Shown one piece after another: positions 38,382-46,347 of a stretch of DNA of 64,000 nt (the first letter of the stretch is position 1; every line of letters begins with the position of its first letter). The notes under the pieces are model-generated. The model had not been told where the DNA came from and did no database searches. It was given only the letters and a program-made list of their open reading frames with translations. Source of the DNA: a virus. A program made the translations under genes and the position numbers. The stretch covers positions 1-64,000 of the IMG/VR virus record IMGVR_UViG_3300047170_000049; one strand, written 5' to 3'.

Positions 38382-38966
38382 ATGAGTAATTTTGATATTG
38401 CCACCCACGAGTTTGAATTTAAGTACGATGCGACTGGCGTTAAGCTAGGTAAATTCAAAGCATTTGCTGAAAAGCACGACCCACTTCGTTTCATTGAAGT
38501 GGCAAGCTGGGATACCTACTACGCCAATAAAGACACTAAGAGCAATATTGAATTCATGCGCTTCAGGCAAGGTCCAAGTCCAGAATTGACCATTAAATCC
38601 AAGCTTAACGAAAATAACAACAATAAGCGTATTGAGATTGACCTTCCTTTGGATAACCACCGCTTGAACGAGAGTGTGGTTAAAGCTTATTGCGATAGCA
38701 TGGGCTTTGAAGAGAACTTTAGGCTTTACAAGGTGTGCTTCATCTATTTCTACGAGAAGGTCGATATTGTTTATTACATTTCCTACAATGAAGAAATGAA
38801 GGAAGTAGGCCGCTACGTTGAAGTTGAGGCCCGTAAGGACGTTGCGTTCGACACCTCAGAAGAGGCTTGGGATGCCGTCATTCAATTTGAACAAAAACTA
38901 GCATATTTAGGAATTACTCCACAGAACCGTATGAAGAAGTCCCAATGGGAAATAAATCGAAAGTAA
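38382..38966 (+). CDS. CYTH / triphosphate tunnel metalloenzyme-like protein
   Basis: 194 aa. It opens with the ExExK signature (E10-x-E12-x-K14 in HEFEFKY) of CYTH enzymes. Matching strands with basic and acidic residues follow: FMRFRQGPSPELTIKSKL, RIEIDLPLDN, VYYISYNEEM and YVEVEARKDV. These line the tunnel that binds metal-triphosphate. Possible reactions are triphosphate hydrolysis or adenylate cyclisation; the substrate cannot be predicted. The start is taken at ATG 38382 with GGA upstream. Confidence 0.7.
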   Translation: MSNFDIATHEFEFKYDATGVKLGKFKAFAEKHDPLRFIEVASWDTYYANKDTKSNIEFMRFRQGPSPELTIKSKLNENNNNKRIEIDLPLDNHRLNESVVKAYCDSMGFEENFRLYKVCFIYFYEKVDIVYYISYNEEMKEVGRYVEVEARKDVAFDTSEEAWDAVIQFEQKLAYLGITPQNRMKKSQWEINRK

Positions 38967-39187
38967 GCCGTCGCATCAAGCGCGGCGACATTTTTAAACT
39001 AGCTAATGGCTTATTTTTAAAAGTGACTAAGATTAACAAGACCATAGACGGTACTTGGTACTCAGTTAAGCCGCTCTTCATCGAAGATGAGCCTTATGGT
39101 GTGTATGGAGAATACTTCTCTTCAAAACATATGAAGAAAGTGAAACTAAACCGCTTGGAGAAGCTTTTGCTTAAGTTGTTATTATGA
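38945..39187 (+). CDS. LLY-tail family-like protein (80 aa)
   Basis: ATG overlaps the CYTH gene by 22 nt. A basic start, then the family motif IKRGDIFKLANGLFLKVTKI, strands and a Leu-rich end (LEKLLLKLLL) lacking the final aromatic. The final codons give an ATGA overlap with the gene at 39184. Function unknown. Confidence 0.68.
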   Translation: MGNKSKVSRRIKRGDIFKLANGLFLKVTKINKTIDGTWYSVKPLFIEDEPYGVYGEYFSSKHMKKVKLNRLEKLLLKLLL

Positions 39188-39528
39188 AAAAACCAATCGA
39201 CATAAAAATAGAGCGCGTTCTTCCCTACGATAATCACATATTAGATTCCGTACATTACTTATCCAAGACGTTGGACATAAAAGACCTGGAAGAGGCTGCG
39301 CAAGCCGCTATAGCAAACATGGGCACTCCAGACCGCTTCATCTTAGACCCTCTTACGGCCAAGGCTTACGCACAAGCGGCTGGTATTGACTGGGCTTGGC
39401 ATTCATTAAAGTGGGAAAAACTCAAAGCCAAACTCCCAGGCTTACCTGAAAACATATCCGATGAGCAAATAGATGAAATGGGCCGTGCAGAAAAGAAACT
39501 AGCGAAGATTCTGTATGGGAAGACCTAA
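39184..39528 (+). CDS. LLY-tail family-like helical protein (114 aa)
   Basis: Mostly helical (YLSKTLDIKDLEEAAQAAIA, LTAKAYAQAAGIDWAWHSLK), ending AEKKLAKILYGKT. The Tyr-Gly codons again create the next ATG, and the two extra residues stretch the overlap to 14 nt. A second example, with the gene at 1511, of a helical protein carrying the family tail. Function unknown. Confidence 0.68.
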   Translation: MKKPIDIKIERVLPYDNHILDSVHYLSKTLDIKDLEEAAQAAIANMGTPDRFILDPLTAKAYAQAAGIDWAWHSLKWEKLKAKLPGLPENISDEQIDEMGRAEKKLAKILYGKT

Positions 39529-39784
39529 GAAGCCGCTGCATTTTCACATAGGCCAAATGCTGGTTTGCTGGCCAAATGGCAAGCTTAAGAACTTTCATTT
39601 AGTTAAGGTTACAGACTACCATTCTAATACGCATTACGATGTTATGGTTTTAAAAGGTTACGGCCATAAACCAGGTAAAATAGTTGCTTGGACCCGTCAA
39701 TTCGTGGAAGAAAATTTCTTTACATGCGATAGTGAAGAACAGGCGGCATTAATCGAAGAAATGGCCAAGGTGTTGTTTGCATAG
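39515..39784 (+). CDS. LLY-tail family protein (89 aa)
   Basis: ATG embedded in the upstream ILYGK codons. The start MGRPKKPLHFHIGQMLVCW contains a basic RPKK stretch and the IGQ form of the family motif. Strands follow (FHLVKVTDYH, YDVMVLKGYG), then the helix IEEMAKVLFA. Its TTT codon gives a TTG start for 39777. Function unknown. Confidence 0.75.
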   Translation: MGRPKKPLHFHIGQMLVCWPNGKLKNFHLVKVTDYHSNTHYDVMVLKGYGHKPGKIVAWTRQFVEENFFTCDSEEQAALIEEMAKVLFA

Positions 39785-40025
39785 CCTATTTGACCCATCT
39801 CTTAGCATTGGTGATACTGTAATCGGCAGAGATGATTATTCAGTTTTTATAGGACAAATTGTTGACATACACGAACACGAATATGAGCTTCATTCACTAT
39901 ATGACTCCGACGGTAATTCTTGGCGTGAAGGAACTATAGAGCTTTCATTTAACTATCGTTTACATTTCCCACTACGCTTAGTCACGCCTGAAGAGCTAGA
40001 ATTATTTCGTCTATTGTTTAAATAA
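39777..40025 (+). CDS. LLY-tail family protein, TTG start (82 aa)
   Basis: The TTG start arises from the Phe codon of the preceding VLFA end. The N-terminus LSIGDTVIGRDDYSVFIGQI is a clear family opening, then YELHSLYDSDGNSW and the end PEELELFRLLFK. Last gene of this island; 62 nt separate it from the RNR gene. Function unknown. Confidence 0.75.
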   Translation: MHSLFDPSLSIGDTVIGRDDYSVFIGQIVDIHEHEYELHSLYDSDGNSWREGTIELSFNYRLHFPLRLVTPEELELFRLLFK

Positions 40026-40087
40026 ATTCCAACCGTCCACTGCATTTTGTAATATACTTAATGTAATCAATAAAACAAGGAGTCAAA

Positions 40088-41713
40088 ATGAAACAGCCTT
40101 ACGACGTGTTTACGTCAAAATTCGCGCAGGATATTTACCTTCAAAAATACTCTAAAGATGGTGTCGAGACATGGGCGGACACCGCCAAGCGAGTTACTGA
40201 TGCAGTATGCTCACAACTGCTTGACGCCAAATCCCGTGAAAAGATTTACCACATCATTCTAGAGAGAAAATTCATTCCAGGTGGAAGATACCTTTATTCT
40301 GCAGGTAGGGAATTCCATCAAGTAAATAATTGCTTCTTATTCCGTGCAGAAGACTCACGCGAATCATGGGCTGATACCATGCAAAAAATAACGGCAAGCT
40401 TAATGACTGGTGGAGGGATTGGGGTTGAATACTCTAAGCTCCGTGCTGAAGGCGAAATAATTCGTCGTACTGGTGGAACGTCCACTGGCCCTATTGCCTT
40501 GATGAACATGGTCAATGAAGCTGGACGATACATAATGCAAGGTGGTCAGCGTCGTAGTGCTATATGGGCTGGTCTTAATTGGTCACACAAAGACGTTTCA
40601 AAATTCATTCACTTAAAAGACTACTCCGAGGCACTAAAAGGTGCGAAACTTGCTGATTTCAACTTTCCACTTCCAATGGAGTTAACCAATATATCTGTAG
40701 TCTACGACACTGAATTTTTCATTGCCGTAGAAAATGAAAACCACCCCAAGCATCAAGAAGCCCTCAAAGTCTGGTTGGATAACTGCCGACAAGCATTTTC
40801 AAGTGCTGAACCTGGTATGAGCTTTAACTTCACTAAAGATAATGAAAACCTACGCAATGCCTGCACGGAAGTAGTCTCAGAAGAGGATAGCGATAAGTGT
40901 AATCTTGGCACCATATGGATGAACCGTATTAAAGACAAAAAAGAATTAGCTGAAGTAACCAAGTATGCTACTTTATTTCTTTTGTGCGGTGGGATTTACT
41001 CAGACATTCCCACCCAACGTATTAGAGAAATTGGCGTTAAGAATAACCGTATTGGTTTAGGGTTGGGTGGAATCCACGAATGGCTTATGTCTCGTGGGTT
41101 AGAGTATGAAGTGAACCCTGAACTACACAAATGGCTTTCTATTTACGAGCAAGAATCTGACTCAGCGGCTTTCGTAGGCTCTAAACAACTTGGAGTTGCC
41201 GTCCCTAAAGGCGTGCGTGCAATTGCACCCACTGGCACTATTGGAATCATTGCTGAGACCACAACGGGCATTGAGCCTTTATTTTGCAAAGCATACAAGC
41301 GTCGTTACTTTAAAGAAGGTAAATGGATGTTCCAGTATGTAGTGGACGGTGCCGTGAAGCGTCTTCTGGACCAAGGCGTGAAAATTGAGCACATAAAAGA
41401 CTCATATGACTTAACTTTTAAGCAAAGGGTGAAATTCCAAGCCGATGTTCAAAACTATGTGGACATGGCAATTTCTTCTACTTGCAACATGCCTAAGTGG
41501 GGCTCAGAAGAAAATAGTGAGTCTAATTATGAAAAGAACGCTAATACACTACTTAAGTACGCGAAACGACTTAGGGGTTTTACCGTTTACCCAGATGAAT
41601 CTCGTGGAGGCCAGCCTTTAACGCGAGTTGACCTACAGGAAGCTCTTAAGGACGAAGGTAGGGTATTTGAAGAGACTGTAAACGAATGTATTAATGGCGT
41701 GTGTGGAATTTAA
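40088..41713 (+). CDS. nrdJ: Adenosylcobalamin-dependent (class II) ribonucleotide reductase
   Basis: 541 aa. Active-site triad N257-x-C259-x-E261 (NACTEV), redox cysteines C82 (NNCFLF) and C271 (DKCNLGT), and a C-terminal thiol pair C534-x4-C539 (ECINGVCGI). It also has GGGIGVEYSKLR and the nucleotide-binding APTGTIGIIAETTTGIEP. The short single chain, absence of a radical-generating subunit gene nearby and CNLGT context favour class II over class I. It reduces ribonucleotides to deoxyribonucleotides for phage DNA synthesis. RBS AAGGAG. Class assignment is by motif reading only. Confidence 0.85.
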   Translation: MKQPYDVFTSKFAQDIYLQKYSKDGVETWADTAKRVTDAVCSQLLDAKSREKIYHIILERKFIPGGRYLYSAGREFHQVNNCFLFRAEDSRESWADTMQKITASLMTGGGIGVEYSKLRAEGEIIRRTGGTSTGPIALMNMVNEAGRYIMQGGQRRSAIWAGLNWSHKDVSKFIHLKDYSEALKGAKLADFNFPLPMELTNISVVYDTEFFIAVENENHPKHQEALKVWLDNCRQAFSSAEPGMSFNFTKDNENLRNACTEVVSEEDSDKCNLGTIWMNRIKDKKELAEVTKYATLFLLCGGIYSDIPTQRIREIGVKNNRIGLGLGGIHEWLMSRGLEYEVNPELHKWLSIYEQESDSAAFVGSKQLGVAVPKGVRAIAPTGTIGIIAETTTGIEPLFCKAYKRRYFKEGKWMFQYVVDGAVKRLLDQGVKIEHIKDSYDLTFKQRVKFQADVQNYVDMAISSTCNMPKWGSEENSESNYEKNANTLLKYAKRLRGFTVYPDESRGGQPLTRVDLQEALKDEGRVFEETVNECINGVCGI

Positions 41714-41721
41714 AAATTAGT

Positions 41722-41749
41722 TTGCTTATTTCTTAAAGTGTGTTAAATT
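41722..41749 (+). promoter_or_regulatory. Candidate sigma70-type promoter
   Basis: TTGCTT, 16 nt, TAAATT, just after the RNR stop. A transcript from here would begin near 41757 and include the hairpin at 41787-41819. Confidence 0.4.
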
Positions 41750-41786
41750 AAAGACTGATTGACCTCCCCTAACCCTGACATGCCTG

Positions 41787-41819
41787 CCCGTGGGCGGCTT
41801 TCCCCAAAGCCAACACGGG
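41787..41819 (+). ncRNA. Nested-hairpin leader element
   Basis: CCCGTG (41787-41792) pairs with CACGGG (41814-41819), enclosing GGCTTT-CCCC-AAAGCC (41796-41811); GC-rich in otherwise AT-rich DNA. It ends 6 nt before the ATG at 41826, where no clear Shine-Dalgarno sequence is seen. It may be an RNA switch or a processing or stability hairpin after the RNR gene. There is no T-run, so it is unlikely to be an intrinsic terminator. Confidence 0.5.
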
Positions 41820-41825
41820 TATCGA

Positions 41826-42077
41826 ATGATTTTATTAAAGTGCATATCCGAATGCAACATCGGAAAAGAAGCTAAGAATGGGGACTGGAAGGTAGAGATG
41901 ACCTTTCACCCTGGTCAATACTATAATGCAGTTGGCCAAGGTAATACAAGTTTTAATGGCCGTTATTACGCCTTTAAAATCAAAGGTAAGGTGGTTAGGA
42001 TAATGTCAGATAACTTTGAGCCCTTAGAGGATAAGGAAGTAGCCCATTTAGCACAATTATTATTCACTGAGGATTGA
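41826..42077 (+). CDS. LLY-tail family protein (83 aa)
   Basis: A GTG-initiated frame from 41790 would run through the hairpin; the ATG at 41826 is preferred (MILLKCISECNIGKEAKNGD). Strand-rich middle (YYAFKIKGKVVRIMSDNF) and end EVAHLAQLLFTED, the family tail with a three-residue extension. It is a single gene, with a promoter and leader before it and a new promoter straddling its stop. Function unknown. Confidence 0.65.
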   Translation: MILLKCISECNIGKEAKNGDWKVEMTFHPGQYYNAVGQGNTSFNGRYYAFKIKGKVVRIMSDNFEPLEDKEVAHLAQLLFTED

Positions 42078-42101
42078 CTTTCCCGTATTAGTTTGTTATC
42101 C
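42073..42101 (+). promoter_or_regulatory. Candidate sigma70-type promoter
   Basis: TTGACT, 17 nt, TATCCT, spanning the stop of the preceding gene; 27 nt before the ATG at 42129, which has AAGGGGG as RBS. Confidence 0.45.
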
Positions 42102-42128
42102 TGTAAGAGTAATAACTAAGGGGGTTTT

Positions 42129-42395
42129 ATGAAAACAATCGAGATGGCTCAAAAAAACGGTGTGTACGTCCCAAATGGTACGGTAGCCAATGAAAGCCGT
42201 AACTATGGCCCCTACACCCAGTTCGCCACTCCCAAACAAACCCCTAAAAACACGAAATTAGGGATTAGTTGGTATTTAAAAGAATTTTTCAAAGGTATGC
42301 TGTTTGGCTCTTTCTTCTCCTTCCTTTTTGGTGGGATTTTTGCTGGTGGCCTAATGGTGATTCCAGTGGTTATTAACAACAAGGATAAGAAATGA
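42129..42395 (+). CDS. Membrane protein (88 aa)
   Basis: A soluble, Asn/Pro/Thr-rich N-terminal 45 residues, then one or two hydrophobic helices (GMLFGSFFSFLFGGIFAGGL, MVIPVVI) and a charged end (NNKDKK). Strong RBS. It overlaps the next gene by 4 nt. Function unknown. Confidence 0.62.
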   Translation: MKTIEMAQKNGVYVPNGTVANESRNYGPYTQFATPKQTPKNTKLGISWYLKEFFKGMLFGSFFSFLFGGIFAGGLMVIPVVINNKDKK

Positions 42396-42634
42396 ACATT
42401 CTTGATGAACTTAAAGACAAGATTACTGAAGTGCAGACCATCACGGTGGGGACGGATGAAATTCTTGTAATAAAACTCAGACATGACGAGGTATCTCAAG
42501 AGGAAATAAATAAAGTTCATAAAGTTTTTGAAGCCAAACTTCCTAAAACAAAGGTGTTGATTTGCGATGATTTATTTCAGTTCATTAAAATCTCTAATGA
42601 CGAGTTAAAACTCATTGACCTATTGAAGGGGTGA
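42392..42634 (+). CDS. Small protein with LLY-like tail (80 aa)
   Basis: Starts by ATGA overlap. An alpha/beta protein (ILDELKDKITEVQTITVGTD, EILVIKLRHDEVSQEEI, KVLICDDLFQFIKI) ending NDELKLIDLLKG, which resembles the family C-terminal helix without the aromatic. The EILVIKL..VLICDD pattern is common in small phage proteins of unknown role. Confidence 0.62.
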   Translation: MNILDELKDKITEVQTITVGTDEILVIKLRHDEVSQEEINKVHKVFEAKLPKTKVLICDDLFQFIKISNDELKLIDLLKG

Positions 42635-42636
42635 AC

Positions 42637-42924
42637 ATGGTTAAGTTCTTCAAAAATCTTTTCAAACGTAAGCCTAAATTCCAAATCTCTGACCGCTTTG
42701 CAGCCTTAATTTTTGAAGTAGCTACAGGCAACAAGGCAATGATTGCACCTGCCATTTTGGTTCACCGTGCCTATCTTAAAGAATATGGCGATAAGTACAA
42801 AAAGACCAATGAATACTTCTACATGAGCGAAGTTGATAATGTCATTCCCGACTACATCTTCAAAGCTGATGTGCGCCGTAAACTTCTTCAAAAATATGGT
42901 TCAAACGCACAAAGAAATTTTTAA
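42637..42924 (+). CDS. Small hypothetical protein (95 aa)
   Basis: The ATG at 42637 is chosen (GGGGTGAAC upstream); a GTG at 42631 would add two residues and overlap the previous stop. Basic N-terminus (MVKFFKNLFKRKPKFQISDR), helical middle (ALIFEVATGNKAMIAPAILV), basic C-terminus. Function unknown. Confidence 0.6.
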   Translation: MVKFFKNLFKRKPKFQISDRFAALIFEVATGNKAMIAPAILVHRAYLKEYGDKYKKTNEYFYMSEVDNVIPDYIFKADVRRKLLQKYGSNAQRNF

Positions 42925-42936
42925 AAAATAGCCACT

Positions 42937-42971
42937 TTTGTGATATTAACTGAATGAGAAACAATCACAAA
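42937..42971 (+). promoter_or_regulatory. Inverted repeat before dTMP kinase gene
   Basis: TTTGTGAT (42937-42944) and ATCACAAA (42964-42971) form a perfect 8-bp inverted repeat with a 19-nt spacer that touches the AGGAG RBS of the kinase gene. As RNA it would place the RBS against the stem; as DNA it would suit a dimeric repressor. Confidence 0.45.
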
Positions 42972-42981
42972 GGAGCTATGA

Positions 42982-43647
42982 ATGATTCCCAGTAAATTCC
43001 CTAAAGCATTAGTTGTAGAGATTGAAGGGCTTGATGGCTCTGGCAAGACCACGGGTTTAAAATACCTAGTGGAGCAACTGACCGCTAAAGGCTTTAAAGT
43101 CTTATCTACCCGCGAAGTTGGCAGTACCCATATTCCAGTGTGCGCTGACCTAAGAAAAATTGTCTTAAACCCTGAACTGACCTTGGATGGGACGACCATG
43201 GAATTCATCTTCGCAGCAATGCGTATTGAAAACCAAAAGTTCTATAAGTCAGTTGAAGAAGAGTATGATTTCATCATCTCTGACCGTGGATGGCTCAGTC
43301 ACCTTGCTTATACAGACCAAAACGTGAGTAATGAATTCACCCAAGCCTTCTACAAAGGCATTGTAGCTCCGCTAACCAAATTACCTGACAAGATTCTTTA
43401 TTTTGACATTGCACCTGCTACAGCTTTTGAGCGTATGCAAAAACGCGGTGAACTGCCTGATTCCATTGAGAAAAAAGGCGCTGTGTTTATGGAACGCGTG
43501 GCTAAGAGCTTTAAATCTCACATGATGAGCTACGGAGTATTTAGCCGTATTAGCCATGTTGATGCCAATAAGACTTTAGCAGAAGTTCAAACAGAACTGG
43601 ACGGGCACATTGAAGCTCTAGTTAAAGCCCGTGACGAAAAAGAGTAA
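42982..43647 (+). CDS. tmk: Thymidylate (dTMP) kinase
   Basis: 221 aa. P-loop GLDGSGKTT at residues 16-24, the DR motif of the dTMP-binding site in FIISDRGWLSH, and a LID-region-like segment (FERMQKRGELPDSIEKK). Length and order match bacterial Tmk, which phosphorylates dTMP to dTDP using ATP. Together with the RNR gene it increases dTTP supply. The ATG at 42982 is used; an ATG at 42978 gives a five-codon dead end. AGGAG is correctly spaced. Confidence 0.83.
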   Translation: MIPSKFPKALVVEIEGLDGSGKTTGLKYLVEQLTAKGFKVLSTREVGSTHIPVCADLRKIVLNPELTLDGTTMEFIFAAMRIENQKFYKSVEEEYDFIISDRGWLSHLAYTDQNVSNEFTQAFYKGIVAPLTKLPDKILYFDIAPATAFERMQKRGELPDSIEKKGAVFMERVAKSFKSHMMSYGVFSRISHVDANKTLAEVQTELDGHIEALVKARDEKE

Positions 43648-43882
43648 GGTAATATTTTACATTGGTTTATTTCTAGTGGGCCTATCCATTGAAAGAGCGT
43701 GGGATGCCCACTTAGAGTATTGTTTAAAACTGAATTGGGTTACGGCACGAAATGCTTATCTCACTAGCTGCATTCAAGCGGTTAAAGACTTGCCTCTTAA
43801 AGGCCAGAACAAGAATTTAATCATTCGTGGCTATTGTAATAAAATGACCGATTCATACTTGGAATGGATTTATGGGAAATAA
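43631..43882 (+). CDS. Small membrane-anchored protein, GTG start (83 aa)
   Basis: The GTG overlaps the kinase gene by 17 nt. The N-terminus has a transmembrane or signal-like helix (VIFYIGLFLVGLSIERAW), then a soluble region with cysteines (EYCLKL, LTSCIQA, GYCNKM) that could form disulfides outside the membrane. It ends LEWIYGK, and the Tyr-Gly codons contain the ATG of the next gene, the same device as in the LLY-tail genes. Function unknown. Confidence 0.58.
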   Translation: MTKKSKVIFYIGLFLVGLSIERAWDAHLEYCLKLNWVTARNAYLTSCIQAVKDLPLKGQNKNLIIRGYCNKMTDSYLEWIYGK

Positions 43883-44645
43883 GAACTGGGCAGATTACTT
43901 TGATGTCAATAGTTTATTAACCCAAAAAGGTGGTGATGGTGGAGATACCCCCTCACATGAAGGGTTAGCTTGGTTGGCCGCTCACTTTGGTGGTAACTTT
44001 CCATCTCCATTAGGTTATGGTAATTTCATTTACGAAGTATCGCCAAATGAAAAGTTAATTCGTAACCCAATTACATACAACAACCCTAACGATACTTCTA
44101 GAGACCAATACCGTGCCGTTGTTGTGGCAGACTTCTTTCAAAACCCACACGGCTTGTTTTCGCAGGATTTTTATAAAAATCTACCCAAAAACTTCCTAGG
44201 ATGGGCTCATTACCCCAATGGTGATGTGTTTAATCCACAAGATTACGTCTTGTTTCACCCAAATGCAAATTATGCTTGGAAGCTCCTCAGTGATGTAATG
44301 GCGCTCTTTGGCGTACTCACTTTGGTGTGCTGGACAACTCGTAAGCCTGGGTTTATCACTAAAGCCCTTGGTAAGCTATGGTGGCCCTTCATTGCAATGA
44401 ATCCACCTAATAATCAAGGTGTTCAAGGGTCTTTGCGTGGCCCCGATTACACATCAGATGATTTAGGTACGATTGAAACGCTGTTGTATTCAAAATACAA
44501 CGGTACATTCTTAAATAAACTTAACAGATGGATTTATAGAACCTTTCGACCTAATGGTGTTCAATGGGCTTTAGATTCTTACTTTGCAGAAGACATTGCA
44601 CCACCAATTAACGAAATCTCTCAAGGCATGGTGAAAGAATTATGA
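43872..44645 (+). CDS. Hypothetical protein (257 aa)
   Basis: ATG in the upstream IYGK codons (11-nt overlap). The protein is rich in aromatics, Asn and Pro (ADFFQNPHGLFSQDFYKNLP, HPNANYAWKLLSDVMALFGV) with a possible membrane-contacting helix (LLSDVMALFGVLTLVCW). Not recognised. It is coupled to the downstream exonuclease gene by ATGA overlap, so a role in DNA metabolism is possible by context only. Confidence 0.6.
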   Translation: MGNKNWADYFDVNSLLTQKGGDGGDTPSHEGLAWLAAHFGGNFPSPLGYGNFIYEVSPNEKLIRNPITYNNPNDTSRDQYRAVVVADFFQNPHGLFSQDFYKNLPKNFLGWAHYPNGDVFNPQDYVLFHPNANYAWKLLSDVMALFGVLTLVCWTTRKPGFITKALGKLWWPFIAMNPPNNQGVQGSLRGPDYTSDDLGTIETLLYSKYNGTFLNKLNRWIYRTFRPNGVQWALDSYFAEDIAPPINEISQGMVKEL

Positions 44646-45202
44646 TTAAATTTATTGGACTGGATTGCGAAACAGGTGGTTTTGCTGGGACGAGCTTACT
44701 TAGCTTCTTCTTTGGTATTTACGACGAAAACTATCAGCTATTGGACGGCCTGGAACTATTCGTCAAGCCTAAAGATGGTATCTATCACGTTACCGCTGAA
44801 GCTTTGGGTATTAACGGCATTAACCTCATTAATCACGATAAGGTCGCCGTAACCTACGAAGCTGGTGGTAAGCTTTTATGGGACTTTCTTGTCAAACACT
44901 CAGACAATGGAAAGAATAAGTTACTACCCTTAGGGCACAATGTTTATTTTGATATTCAGCGTCTTACCCCTGACTTGATGACCAAGAAGACATGGAATAT
45001 GTTCGTAAGTTACCGATTGGTAGACTTAGGCGGGATAGTAACCGCATTGAAGTTAGCAGGTAAGTTGCCTCATTCCATATCTGGAAGCTTAGGTTCAATT
45101 TGTAAGCACTTTGGGGTTCAATTAACCAATGCCCACGATGCCAAGGCCGATGTTACGGCTACCGTAGAATGTGTCAAACATTGTGTGGAGTTGATGAAGT
45201 GA
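44642..45202 (+). CDS. DEDDh 3'-5' exonuclease
   Basis: 186 aa. The DEDDh set is visible: D8 and E10 in GLDCETGG, D104 in GHNVYFDI, and H165-x4-D170 in NAHDAKAD. Length and layout match RNase T/DnaQ-like proofreading or oligoribonuclease-type exonucleases. It could degrade host DNA or RNA to feed nucleotide synthesis, consistent with neighbouring nucleotide genes. Domain only, no polymerase attached. Confidence 0.8.
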   Translation: MIKFIGLDCETGGFAGTSLLSFFFGIYDENYQLLDGLELFVKPKDGIYHVTAEALGINGINLINHDKVAVTYEAGGKLLWDFLVKHSDNGKNKLLPLGHNVYFDIQRLTPDLMTKKTWNMFVSYRLVDLGGIVTALKLAGKLPHSISGSLGSICKHFGVQLTNAHDAKADVTATVECVKHCVELMK

Positions 45203-45360
45203 GTGAAATTGCTGAATGGGTGCTAGCCCAGATGCACGAACCATGCGAATTTTGCGGGTTACATCATATTACCCCAGAAGATGAGCGCCAATGTGAAGAA
45301 CTCATGGAAGAAATGTTCAATAAGAAATTGGCTAAAGTAATTGAAGAACTAAACCGATAG
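45199..45360 (+). CDS. Small zinc-binding-like protein, GTG start (53 aa)
   Basis: The frame is open from 45169; the GTG at 45199 has GGAG 9 nt upstream and overlaps the exonuclease stop. It contains PCEFCGLHH (C-x2-C-x2-HH), a possible zinc site, then a helix (EDERQCEELMEEMFNKKLAK). Function unknown. Confidence 0.55.
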   Translation: MSEIAEWVLAQMHEPCEFCGLHHITPEDERQCEELMEEMFNKKLAKVIEELNR

Positions 45361-45367
45361 AGGTCGT

Positions 45368-45748
45368 ATGAGCTATCCCACGGAATGCAAACATTGCAAA
45401 AAGTATCAATGGCCCGATAAATATTGCTGCAAAGCAAACTTTCGTGACCGCACGGATAACTCAGTTTTGATTGACGTTAAACCCATTCGTTACAACCACG
45501 AATCTGTCTACTTCGTGCCCGTGTTCCAAAAAAACTTTAAAGACGATGGTACGCCCGAGTACAGCCCTACATTTACTTATTCTTTTGAACTTTGCACCAG
45601 TGATGAACAAATGGCCTGGAGCTTTGAACCTGATTATGTGCTGGTACTTAAGGGCACGTTTGATGCGACCACTCAACCATTTATAATCAAAGGGGACGAA
45701 GATGATAAGTCTGTTGTTCAAACTCCTGGCGGGACATGCGTTAGCTGA
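45368..45748 (+). CDS. Small protein with N-terminal Cys motif (126 aa)
   Basis: ATG preceded by AGAGG. The N-terminus TECKHCKKYQWPDKYCCKA holds C-x2-C and CC, a probable metal or disulfide site. The rest is beta-rich (VLIDVKPIRYNHESVYFVPV, FTYSFELC, YVLVLKGTF). Overlaps the next gene by 47 nt. Function unknown. Confidence 0.6.
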   Translation: MSYPTECKHCKKYQWPDKYCCKANFRDRTDNSVLIDVKPIRYNHESVYFVPVFQKNFKDDGTPEYSPTFTYSFELCTSDEQMAWSFEPDYVLVLKGTFDATTQPFIIKGDEDDKSVVQTPGGTCVS

Positions 45749-46055
45749 TTTCGCCCTACAAAGCGACTTTATCGCTAATAATAAGAATCGCCATTCTATA
45801 CCCAAGGGTTACAACCCAGACCTTCATGGTCCAATGCAAACCATCTGGCCATACGTTCTGACCTCCCATGCCTTAATTCACGGCCTAATGGTGTTCCTGG
45901 CCACGGGAAGCACTACCCTGGGATTAATCGAGACTGGTGCTCATTGGGTGATTGATTTTGGGAAATGTGAAAAATGGTATGGAATTCACACGGACCAGTG
46001 GTTACACATTGGTTTTAAAGTCGCTTATGTGTTATTCTTAGGACTACATGGATAA
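45702..46055 (+). CDS. DUF3307-like membrane protein (117 aa)
   Basis: The first 25 residues have the H-x-L-x-DF-x-LQ-x-D pattern (AGHALADFALQSDFIANNKN), followed by LTSHALIHGLMVFL, HWVIDFGKCEKW and DQWLHIGFKVAYVLFLGLHG. This spacing of membrane-embedded His and Asp is typical of the DUF3307 family, whose function is unknown. Three to four transmembrane helices. Its last codons (CAT GGA) hold the next ATG. Confidence 0.65.
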   Translation: MISLLFKLLAGHALADFALQSDFIANNKNRHSIPKGYNPDLHGPMQTIWPYVLTSHALIHGLMVFLATGSTTLGLIETGAHWVIDFGKCEKWYGIHTDQWLHIGFKVAYVLFLGLHG

Positions 46056-46347
46056 TTACGACCAGCGTATTGAAGAATTTAAGGCTAGAATCGCCGTAGA
46101 GCCTGAGTGGTGCGAGGAACTGTTCCGTTACGCTACCATAAGGCTATTAGCGGCAAAATATGCGTATTATGTATTGAATGACCCCTATCAATCTGACATA
46201 GCCTACGACCTAGATGAAAAAGGCTGGTATGTTATGGGTAGAGCGTTGGGGCACTTGAAAGAAGACGATACCTCACCTTGTGTCGATTGGAATGAAAATC
46301 ACCCATTAGCCGCTGAAGCTATTGCTTTGGCAAAGGAATTAGTATGA
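46048..46347 (+). CDS. Small helical protein (99 aa)
   Basis: ATG embedded in the upstream His-Gly codons (8-nt overlap). Helical and acidic (QRIEEFKARIAVEPEWCEEL, YATIRLLAAKYAYYVLND, AAEAIALAKELV). Stop overlaps the next start by 4 nt. Function unknown. Confidence 0.6.
   Translation: MDNYDQRIEEFKARIAVEPEWCEELFRYATIRLLAAKYAYYVLNDPYQSDIAYDLDEKGWYVMGRALGHLKEDDTSPCVDWNENHPLAAEAIALAKELV

Noticed and set aside
42978-42995. ATG at 42978 as start of the dTMP kinase gene
   Set aside because: In that frame it stops after five codons; the kinase reads from 42982.
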